Assembly (NCBI RefSeq): GCF_011761565.1
Contig: NZ_JAASRM010000001.1
Coordinates: 992,139-1,056,138, forward strand
DNA length: 64,000 bases
Direction of reading: 5' to 3'
Origin: Rhizomicrobium palustre
Lineage (GTDB): Bacteria; Pseudomonadota; Alphaproteobacteria; Micropepsales; Micropepsaceae
Shown: positions 18,201 through 24,671 of the stretch, in pieces
How positions within the stretch are numbered: position 1 is the stretch's first letter
Layout: every line of letters begins with the position of its first letter
Notes under the pieces: generated by a model
Told to the model about the DNA's origin: nothing
The model's input: only the letters and a program-made list of their open reading frames with translations
The model's database searches: none
Made by a program: the position numbers and the translations under genes

Positions 18201-18899
18201 CCCAAACCCGAACCGCTCGACGCAGTGATTATCGATGTGGTGCGAGACGCATGTGCGGCACTAACCGGGTTGATGCCGATGTTTCCTGATGCCAGTGAGA
18301 AGCAAGACGAAGACGATTATTCCGCGGTGCTGCGCGAGCTTATTCAGGTCCACGTCAACACTCTTCTGGGTTGGTCCACGCGGGACCAATCCAAGGCTGG
18401 CTACAGCGCCAAGGGCAATCCAGGCGAGCCGGATATTCTGCTGCAAAAGGGCGGATCGACCCTGGCGGCAATCGAAGCGGTGATTTGCGATCAGCCGGTG
18501 CACCGCGAGAGTGTACAGCAAGACCTGACCCGCCACTTCACAAAACTATTCACCTACAGCACAGGCACATTGTACTTCCACGTGACCTACGTGTTCGCGG
18601 ACGATCTCGAGCCGATTTGCACCTATCTCTGCAGCTGCGCGCACGCCCCCCCGCCCGGTATAGCGTATGATCGGCAGGAGCGGTTGGCGATGTCGGGAAC
18701 TTTGCCCTTAGGCTTTGTCGCGCGTTATCGCCGGGAGGCGGAAGAACTCAAAGTCGTCTTCCTGATCCTCAATATGGGCCAAACGCGTCAGAAGACGGCG
18801 GCCAAAACAGCTGGGGCGCCCAAGGCTAAGGGGCCAACAAAGAAGAAAAAGCCGCGTGGCTCCAAGGCGCCTCCTTCAACATCAACGACCCAGGAGTGA
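15285..18899 (+). CDS. 1204-residue protein with alpha-helical repeats and a degenerate nuclease-like motif
   Basis: Family not recognised. The central and C-terminal parts are Ala/Leu-rich helical repeats resembling TPR solenoids (for example the stretches around residues 690-930). The segment GEPDILLQ (Asp1050) followed after 14 residues by AIEAVI (Glu1064) resembles the core strand pair of PD-(D/E)XK nucleases, but the lysine position is Val1066. The last ~45 residues are a lysine-rich, likely disordered tail (PTKKKKPRGSK) that could bind nucleic acid. It starts 250 bp after the XRE-ImmA gene on the same strand and ends convergent with the conjugation block. A large scaffold or sensor in a defence island is my best guess; I cannot assign a reaction. 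Confidence 0.7.
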   Translation: MHRFSSLQHAPGETRVLLRGRYRRHLRVYHGPMLWPDGDRLPDELMLRLLRAVEITHDADIDAARRTYEAERQETEPSFDTLIADGWLAVSWGRVWAPRDYFLALRNTKDLPALAGLLTRRHNQAFLFQNPTVGDPDIGSLAADIEAGRKDLHHLLCRSPSWVAARLWDGRMKVELSRDLRNWTDRWQLLGRPELVCWQAWDETDAEEFRSGALAVVANEAGFSVWANFEAAVLRRLSLPHRQRPASYTNYAGKLPTTMVGRALWLRQPRLEALAYEMLAADALGLIGLLWLEVVHQELGTGPAARAVVLLELAVKHPELLVSLSFQVQQHPQLLADVALFPPTTALACLWIAQWQAPSGGWDRSLNDADDQHGKSAAFTDTVSLLGEFLEQGKADPAEAAALLKWCHDNSDGGFVDDATGSDTILAALRDIVARQSGEIARTILAALVHDIPTNPAIGSGAFAAALDVISVCHLEDCGDTSALIAAYTASFRENTYRLDARRIGLSSAAALYRLSEKAAGGANSFLYPFDVPSWLTRGAAENTNPYALVDDIGRALRAHIRILCRAIAGLGTEIPGGLVDALVHAIAAGALDDKVNGRVDAFAPRFEVSPSGRTERDRALAADLAMVLPLLPEPQRHSMLQAVLGTNEPLILAQLYQMVSVPDQKAVAARISQITPDTAAEVRSYVEVQARINALLNANLAQAAARFIDAEADVRTFGKVGGREEEQARWKLRLLYTSQDWDAILATPDPPTEAGVDPRAARDSVRFFKAIAILSKPAGDPEAAASMFRELFQRNHLSAYASNVFASEVAAVLKHNSFGQLTGAQERRARDALVEVDTMIAQCRAVGQDEQDTIALNKALLYLGLEDPDQALALLDTVNKAERNDRVAAYRALALAQQAHAGEASAALAEARDVFGDTPILRDVEAFLGAGVLPHGPTVALSLDASTRQQIKAALSDLMRLDPAAQAEILSPKPEPLDAVIIDVVRDACAALTGLMPMFPDASEKQDEDDYSAVLRELIQVHVNTLLGWSTRDQSKAGYSAKGNPGEPDILLQKGGSTLAAIEAVICDQPVHRESVQQDLTRHFTKLFTYSTGTLYFHVTYVFADDLEPICTYLCSCAHAPPPGIAYDRQERLAMSGTLPLGFVARYRREAEELKVVFLILNMGQTRQKTAAKTAGAPKAKGPTKKKKPRGSKAPPSTSTTQE

Positions 18900-18989
18900 C
18901 AATCGCACCGCTGCAAGGCTTCTTAGGCTCAGCAAAGGAAAGCTAACGAAGACTTCGCGGTCGGGCGGTAGGGCATGCCTGTCAAGTGA

Positions 18990-19334
18990 CTACTCAGCAG
19001 TCGATAAGCGCGCGGCATTCTCACTTCGCCGATTCCAAACGACCCGCGCGCGCGTTTGGCCATCGGAGAAGAATACCGCCACCGGGATCGGTTCCGCCAA
19101 CCCAGGACATTCGATTTCACCACTCAGAAAGTCCTGCGGGTCTTCGTCCTTGGTTTTGCGTGCCCACAAAGCCCCCAGATCGGCTGCACCGCTAAAAATG
19201 CGATAGGCGGGAGACTTTCGGCTTGTTTGGTTGTCATTCCGAGCGATGTGGATCTTCACCCATTGGGCTAACAAAAATATCGAGCCAGCCCAACCGCCAT
19301 CACGCGTCTGTGTCAGTGTTCCTATTTCCGCCAT
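18990..19334 (-). CDS. DUF736 family protein (trb-linked)
   Basis: A 114-residue protein of the DUF736 family, small soluble proteins found almost only on conjugative plasmids and ICEs, function unknown. It opens with the typical MAEIGTL segment and later has the YRIF...LGALW pattern. ATG 19334 is chosen over an upstream in-frame start because AAGGAG lies six bases before it. It overlaps the 3' end of the DUF2274 gene by 35 bp and is the last gene of the trb operon. A second, divergent DUF736 copy lies at 40.9-41.2 kb. Confidence 0.8.
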   Translation of the reverse strand: MAEIGTLTQTRDGGWAGSIFLLAQWVKIHIARNDNQTSRKSPAYRIFSGAADLGALWARKTKDEDPQDFLSGEIECPGLAEPIPVAVFFSDGQTRARVVWNRRSENAARLSTAE

Positions 19335-19644
19335 TGCGTTCTCCTTGGCTGGTTGCTGAACCTCCCACCCCATTCTCCCCGCGACGTCTACGAGATCGCC
19401 GCATCGGCGCTTCTGATACCGCATTCAACTCACCGCTCTTCATCGCCTTCGCAAACGCACGGTCGCTGTCCAAGAAGGCTTCAATGATGAATGGGATGAG
19501 TTCATCGACGGGCTCGCCCTCGCCGCCATAGGTGGCGCGATAGCATTCGGCGTATTGCAGCAATCGGCGATGTAGGTCCGGCTTCAGCGTGATCTTGAGC
19601 GAGACCGGCATGCGATCTGGAAGTTTAGAAAGTTTCAGGTCCAT
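19300..19644 (-). CDS. DUF2274 family protein (trb operon)
   Basis: A 114-residue protein with the DUF2274 pattern: MDLKLSKLPDRMPVSLKITL, then LHRRLLQYAECYRATYG and ELIPFIIEAFLDSDRAF. The family occurs almost always directly downstream of trbI, as here (7 bp gap). The fold is predicted to be a small RHH-like alpha/beta protein. The last ~40 residues are basic and Gly/Arg-rich and overlap the start of the DUF736 gene. Its role in transfer is unknown. Confidence 0.85.
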   Translation of the reverse strand: MDLKLSKLPDRMPVSLKITLKPDLHRRLLQYAECYRATYGGEGEPVDELIPFIIEAFLDSDRAFAKAMKSGELNAVSEAPMRRSRRRRGENGVGGSATSQGERNGGNRNTDTDA

Positions 19645-19650
19645 GCGAGG

Positions 19651-20880
19651 TCACCCATTGTAAGGCTGGAGCAGCATGTCTTTATTCAGGATCACCCGAA
19701 GTGGCCAACCTGGGCGCACGGTAATCGTTGGCTGGATGTTGAGGTCCTTTTCGACGATGCGTTGGCCAGCTTGGCTCGTGTTCTCTTGTGCCGATTGCCG
19801 GATGGCCGCGACGAGATCGCTATTGTTTCCGCCAAACGTCATTTGGGTGCCGACGCCGAGCAGCGTTGACATGGCGATCCCTTTGAGCAGCGTCCAGGTG
19901 TGATAGTCGACTTTGTCCTCAAGGCCGGCATACCCCGCCGCATCCGTCGCGGGGAGGTTATCGATCTGGATTGAGGTGCCATTCGGCATGACGATCCGCT
20001 GCCAGACGACAAGCGCCCGCTTCTGCCCGAAGGCAATCACGCTGTCGCTCGCGCCGATAAGGCGGCTCCCTCGCGGCAGTAATAGATAGTGCCCTGCCGC
20101 AGAGTCATAGGTATCTTCAGTCACTTGCGCGACCACCGTACCCGGGAGATCGGAATTTAAGCCCGTAATCAAGCTGGCGGAGATGATCGTGCCGGCGAGA
20201 AGCTCATAGGGCGAAACCGGTGTTTGCAAAGCATGCGGATTGAGCGTGGTCTTGTCCGGCTTACCGCTCACCAGATCGAGCTTGCGGCCTTGGTTATTGG
20301 GATCGCGGGAAGGATCGAGATTCAGCCCGCCAGCGCTCGCTGCGATGCCAGATGCCTCACTCGGCAAAGTCGAAGGTGTTCCAGAAACCGCTGCATTCGC
20401 TGCAACGCCCGCGCCACGGTTCGATGTCTGGAACAAAACACCGGCTTCGTCTGCTTGACGGGCCTGTTGCGCTAAGCGGATGCGCTCAGCGCGCGCGGCG
20501 TCGTCCTCCGGATTGGGCTTAAAGCTATCACCGCCCGAATTGATCCCTACGCTCCTTTCGCGTGCGAGAACGGCTGGCCCCAAATCGCCCGGCAACGGCG
20601 GCCCGAGTTTCACTTTGTCGTAGCTGGGCGGAAGTGCTGCCACAGCATCGGGCATCTTCTTACGGCCGGTATTGTAGAGCTCCGGATCTTTCTGGTGATG
20701 GCTACCGCTTGCCCCGCGCAAGGCAAACCATGTCGCCGCAAAGATCGTAATAGCGCCGAAACCTGCGATCCCGATCAGCAGACCGCGCTTGAAGCGGACA
20801 ACTCTGCGCGGCTGCGCTCGTAACACCAGGGTTTCGGGATCAGTCTTGGGCGGGACATCGGGAGGGGCTTGATCGCTCAT
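19651..20880 (-). CDS. trbI: TrbI / VirB10 T4SS core component
   Basis: 409-residue VirB10-type protein that bridges inner and outer membrane in the type IV secretion core complex. An N-terminal cytoplasmic stretch is followed by one membrane segment (residues ~30-52, LLIGIAGFGAITIFAATWFA) and a Pro-rich periplasmic linker. The C-terminal beta-barrel domain starts near residue 225 (YELLAGTIISASLITGLNSD, then LLPRGSRLIG, ending with RPGWPLRVILNKDM). Lies 2 bp after trbG, almost overlapping it, which fits translational coupling. Confidence 0.93.
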   Translation of the reverse strand: MSDQAPPDVPPKTDPETLVLRAQPRRVVRFKRGLLIGIAGFGAITIFAATWFALRGASGSHHQKDPELYNTGRKKMPDAVAALPPSYDKVKLGPPLPGDLGPAVLARERSVGINSGGDSFKPNPEDDAARAERIRLAQQARQADEAGVLFQTSNRGAGVAANAAVSGTPSTLPSEASGIAASAGGLNLDPSRDPNNQGRKLDLVSGKPDKTTLNPHALQTPVSPYELLAGTIISASLITGLNSDLPGTVVAQVTEDTYDSAAGHYLLLPRGSRLIGASDSVIAFGQKRALVVWQRIVMPNGTSIQIDNLPATDAAGYAGLEDKVDYHTWTLLKGIAMSTLLGVGTQMTFGGNNSDLVAAIRQSAQENTSQAGQRIVEKDLNIQPTITVRPGWPLRVILNKDMLLQPYNG

Positions 20881-20882
20881 GG

Positions 20883-21869
20883 TCAGTCCCCAAACAGAGA
20901 ATGGCGCGTCTTCTTGCCATCGGTGCGGCTGATGCGGACAACTTGCTGCTTGTCCTGACCCAATCGCAGCTCCGCGGCGCCAAACAGGCGGTCGACGACA
21001 TAGTAGTTGCCGCGCACCCGATAATTGACGAGTTCGTTGCCGCCGTCCTGCCCCACCACAAAGAGCGGCGGACTTTCGCCTTGGTCGATACGGTCCGGAA
21101 ACTGGATGTAGACCTTGTGCCCATCATCGAAGGCCCGGACAGGCTTCCAGGGCGGGCTGTCGCCGGAGATCACATAGCGGAAGCTGAGATTCTCCAGTGC
21201 GAGGCCAGATTCTACGACCGCCGGAGCGGCTGGTGCAGGTGTATTGCTGCTCTTTTCGGTAACGAGGCCGCTGTCGGGATACCTGAAGGATACCGCCGCC
21301 ATGGCGACGCGGTCAGTGCTCTGTAACGCGAAGTGATAGGTGCGCTTGTTGGTCAGGATGATGAGATTGGTCTTGAGATTTGGGGCAAAGGGCTTGACCA
21401 GCACATGGACCTGCTTGTCCGTCCCGGCGCCGCTGGCGGTATCGCCAACGGTCCAACGTACCGTATCACCCGAAGAGATTGCCGTGAGTGCTTCGCCGGG
21501 CTGAAGCGCGATGTCGCTGACCTGCTGTGGCGTGGCATAAAGGCGATAAAGGGCGTCCTGCGAATAGGGATACACCTGCACCGCATTGAGAAAACCACTT
21601 CTGGTAGGTTCATGGAGCGCGGCTTGATTGGCAGCCTCAACACGCTCTGTCGGCGGGGTAAGGTCGGGCTTCTCGACCGGCGTTCGCGGCAAGACTGGCC
21701 CCACTACGGCACCAACAGCGACCTGCGACACCACGGGCTTCGGAATCGGGGCACGCAACTCTTTGGCCGGTCTGTACGAGGCCTCATCGTAAGTGATAGC
21801 CGGTGGTGGTGTTCCATCGGCGCAAGCGCTGGCAGACAGAACCACAACGAGAAGAACGGGGACTCGCAT
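20883..21869 (-). CDS. trbG: TrbG / VirB9 T4SS core component
   Basis: 328-residue VirB9 homologue, a periplasmic outer-membrane-associated part of the T4SS core. ATG 21869 is selected since AGGAG lies seven bases upstream and the product then begins with a lipoprotein-like signal sequence (VLLVVVLSASAC). The conserved VirB9 blocks are present: YRLYATPQQVSDIALQPGE, a central beta-domain, and C-terminal FRYVISGDSPPWKPVRAFDD with VYIQFP. The open frame extends upstream to 22034 over trbF but without a start signal. Confidence 0.93.
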   Translation of the reverse strand: MRVPVLLVVVLSASACADGTPPPAITYDEASYRPAKELRAPIPKPVVSQVAVGAVVGPVLPRTPVEKPDLTPPTERVEAANQAALHEPTRSGFLNAVQVYPYSQDALYRLYATPQQVSDIALQPGEALTAISSGDTVRWTVGDTASGAGTDKQVHVLVKPFAPNLKTNLIILTNKRTYHFALQSTDRVAMAAVSFRYPDSGLVTEKSSNTPAPAAPAVVESGLALENLSFRYVISGDSPPWKPVRAFDDGHKVYIQFPDRIDQGESPPLFVVGQDGGNELVNYRVRGNYYVVDRLFGAAELRLGQDKQQVVRISRTDGKKTRHSLFGD

Positions 21870-21879
21870 GGAGCACTCC

Positions 21880-22578
21880 TTACAGTAGATCGTTGGGAGA
21901 GAGTTCGCGCGACCAGTTGATGCCGTTGACGTAAAGGCCGAGTGGATTCTTGCGCAGAACATCGGCGTTGGCCGGCGGTTTGGTAACGACCGATAGGATC
22001 GCCGTCCAATGCTCGGCTTTGGCGAGCACATCATGCTCGTAGGTCTGTTCTCGCCATTTCACTTGGAATGAGGTTTCCGAGACCCGGACCACGCTCGTCA
22101 CCTGCACAGCAACGGTCCGCTCACCAACGTGGGTAAACGGGTTGGTGGCTTGGGCGAAGCCGTCCAGAAACACCGAGCCGTGGTCGGTGGCGAAATCATA
22201 GGCTTCCAGCCAGTTATTCCGTACCACCACGGGATCGATCGAAAGCCCACGGACATCAGTGATGAATCGCGCCAGGAAATAGGCGATCTGTGCATCGGTC
22301 GGCCGATAGCGCGCATCGGCCGGCGTGACAGCTTGGGGGGCGCCTAACCGATCGACCTCCACCACGTAAGGCACGACCCGGCTTTGCATGGAGAGCCAGA
22401 TCATTCCGCCGGCGAGCAGTCCACAAACGCCTAAGGTGCCGAAGGCGGCCATTCGCCAGTTCTTTGCCTGCACACGGGCTGAGCCGATGCGCTCGTCCCA
22501 GATTTGGCCCGCCTTCTGGTAAGGCGTGACCGGTTCGGGTGTCTGGCCATAGCGCTGGATTGTGCGTTTGAACATCAT
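21880..22578 (-). CDS. trbF: TrbF / VirB8-like T4SS protein
   Basis: 232-residue VirB8/TrbF protein: short cytoplasmic N-terminus, one membrane helix near residues 42-62 (AAFGTLGVCGLLAGGMIWL) and a periplasmic NTF2-like domain that nucleates the secretion complex. Family cues include PYVVEVDRLG and the C-terminal KNPLGLYVNGINWSREL. Starts at two tandem ATGs (22578 or 22575) right behind a GGAG that lies in the end of trbL, whose stop overlaps this start. Confidence 0.93.
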   Translation of the reverse strand: MMFKRTIQRYGQTPEPVTPYQKAGQIWDERIGSARVQAKNWRMAAFGTLGVCGLLAGGMIWLSMQSRVVPYVVEVDRLGAPQAVTPADARYRPTDAQIAYFLARFITDVRGLSIDPVVVRNNWLEAYDFATDHGSVFLDGFAQATNPFTHVGERTVAVQVTSVVRVSETSFQVKWREQTYEHDVLAKAEHWTAILSVVTKPPANADVLRKNPLGLYVNGINWSRELSPNDLL

Positions 22579-23933
22579 TACTCCTGACCGAGATCGGGCG
22601 CGGCGCCGTGCATGGGACGATCGCCTTCCCGGATGGCGTGGTGGACAGCTTGAACATGGGCATGGCGCTGTTGGGCAGCACGCAGGCGGCGGGCCCAGGC
22701 GGGTGGCGTCGCGCTGGCCCCGCCGCCACTCCCGGCATTGCCGTCAGCAGGACCAGCTCCGCCGGAAGAAGATGGTGATGTGGCGGAGCCACCGGTGGCG
22801 CGAAACGCGCTGCGTGCGCCGGCTGTTGCACTGGCACCAAGGTCTCCAGTGACCCGCGATGCCGCTCCGCGCGCCGCTTGATAGGCAGCCCCCGCACCAG
22901 CTTTGGCAACACCAGCAAGCCCTGCCCCTACCCCGGCCATACCGGTTTGGCCCGAGGCTGCACTGCCAAGGCCATAGGCAGTCGCGGCACCAGACGCGAG
23001 CGATGTTCCCGCCCGAATGGCAGCAAGGCCCCCGCTACCCAGGGCACGCATCGCGCCAAAACCCGCAGCGCCCGTAAGCGCGGCCCCACCAACAAGGGCC
23101 GCACCGGTCCCAAGCACTGCGCCGGCGCCAAGCTGCGGTGCGCCGGATACCAAGCCGCTGGCGATGGCCGGTCCAAAAATCCCAAGGCCAAACAGAGCGA
23201 GCGCCGCCAGCACCAAGGTCATGGCATTGGCGAGAGTCGGATCGCCGGGGAGACTAGCAGTGAATGTGCCAAAGAAGCTCGACCCAATACCGATGATGAC
23301 GGCGAGCACCATCACCTTCACACCGGAGCTGACGACATTGCCCAACACGCGTTCAGCCAGAAAGGACGTCTTATTCCATAAGGCGAACGGCACCAGGACA
23401 AACCCAGCCAAAGCCGTGAGCTTGAATTCCAGGATGGTGATGAAGAGTTGAACCGCCAGAATAAAGAAAGCGAGCACCACAATGAACCAGGCACCCACCA
23501 GCACCAGAATCGTGACAGCGTGGTTGAAGACGGTCGTGAAACCGACGAGCTTGCCCGCTTCGTGGAGCAAAGGCCATGCCGCCTCAAAGCCAGTGCCAGC
23601 GAGCTTGCCAGGGCGCAATAGGTCCGCCGCGGTCATGGCGCTATGACCGGCATGAAGACCGAGCTGCGAAAACGAATTGAAAACAATCATGGAAAGCGCC
23701 GAGAAATTATTGATGATGAAGGCAAAGGCGCCGACGTAAAGCACCTTCTTGATCAATCGAGCGAAGATGTTCTCCTCGCCATCGAGCAGCCAGAACAAAG
23801 CAGCCAACGTCACATCGATGCCGATCAGGATCGAGGCGAGGCTCGCCACATCGCCATTGAGCAGGCCAAAGCCGGAATCAATGTAGGTGATGAAGGTGTT
23901 CAGAAAGCTGTCAATGACGTTGAAGTCCGACAT
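22578..23933 (-). CDS. trbL: TrbL / VirB6-like polytopic protein
   Basis: 451-residue inner-membrane protein with five or six hydrophobic segments between residues ~30 and 280 (for example LASILIGIDVTLAALFWLL and FIVVLAFFILAVQLFITIL), as expected for the VirB6/TrbL channel-associated subunit. The last ~170 residues are Ala/Gly/Ser-rich and low complexity, a common feature of TrbL tails. The opening FNVIDSFLNTFITYIDSGFG is typical. Stop overlaps the trbF start. Confidence 0.92.
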   Translation of the reverse strand: MSDFNVIDSFLNTFITYIDSGFGLLNGDVASLASILIGIDVTLAALFWLLDGEENIFARLIKKVLYVGAFAFIINNFSALSMIVFNSFSQLGLHAGHSAMTAADLLRPGKLAGTGFEAAWPLLHEAGKLVGFTTVFNHAVTILVLVGAWFIVVLAFFILAVQLFITILEFKLTALAGFVLVPFALWNKTSFLAERVLGNVVSSGVKVMVLAVIIGIGSSFFGTFTASLPGDPTLANAMTLVLAALALFGLGIFGPAIASGLVSGAPQLGAGAVLGTGAALVGGAALTGAAGFGAMRALGSGGLAAIRAGTSLASGAATAYGLGSAASGQTGMAGVGAGLAGVAKAGAGAAYQAARGAASRVTGDLGASATAGARSAFRATGGSATSPSSSGGAGPADGNAGSGGGASATPPAWARRLRAAQQRHAHVQAVHHAIREGDRPMHGAAPDLGQE

Positions 23934-23942
23934 AAGCGCACC

Positions 23943-24671
23943 CTAATGCGATGTGTAGGCCCTGCTGCTGCCAAGAAAGGTCGAGAACTCCGACTGCGCA
24001 GCAGCTTCCGATTCCGCATTGCGCGCTGCTTCGAGCGCGGAGGCGCGATACTGAGCGGCCATCAGATTCTGGAGCTGAAGCTGTTGCTTGGTGGAAAGCG
24101 CCAAAAGCTGGTTGGTCGCCTGCGTCGCCTGCAAATTACCGACCGCACCTTGGGAGGCGTTGACCAAACTCGTGAGCGTGGTGGAGTCCGACTGCACGTT
24201 TTGAACAATTTGGGCCTGGACTTGGAGCGCTTGCTGAAACGCATCCATGGCCTGCTGCCAGCGGGACTGGGCATTGGTTGCGAATGTCGCCGTCGCCGTC
24301 CCGACCGGATAGCTTCCCGGGTACAGAGACTTCCATGCTGCGGTGGTGGCCTCCACGTTGAAGGCGATACCCCGCCCTTCATCCATGAGCGTCGAGATCC
24401 CAGTCAGCCCAGAGATCATCGTCGATAGCTCCGACGTGCTGAGTGAGGAAAGATCCTTTCCCATATTGAGGAGCATGTTCGCTTCGTTCTGCAGCGAAAG
24501 GATCTGGTTGTTTACCTGCTGCAGGGCGCGTGCGGCGGTTAGCAGATTCTGGGCATAGTTAGTGGGGTCAAAAACGATACCGCCCCCGAAGACCTGTGCC
24601 TGCGAAGGCACCGTGACAGCACCAATACCAACGGATGTGGCAAGCAGAATTGCGGCGAGTTTGCGCTTCAT
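23943..24671 (-). CDS. trbJ: TrbJ / VirB5-like pilus-associated protein
   Basis: 242-residue secreted protein. ATG 24671 gives a clear Sec signal peptide (KLAAILLATSVGIGAVTVPSQA) followed by the family's VFDPTNYAQNLLTAARALQQ and a long coiled-coil region rich in Gln and Ala. VirB5/TrbJ proteins sit at the pilus tip or help adhesion. The ATG overlaps the trbE stop by four bases (ATGA). An in-frame upstream start at 24722 would mask the signal peptide and is rejected. Confidence 0.92.
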   Translation of the reverse strand: MKRKLAAILLATSVGIGAVTVPSQAQVFGGGIVFDPTNYAQNLLTAARALQQVNNQILSLQNEANMLLNMGKDLSSLSTSELSTMISGLTGISTLMDEGRGIAFNVEATTAAWKSLYPGSYPVGTATATFATNAQSRWQQAMDAFQQALQVQAQIVQNVQSDSTTLTSLVNASQGAVGNLQATQATNQLLALSTKQQLQLQNLMAAQYRASALEAARNAESEAAAQSEFSTFLGSSRAYTSH

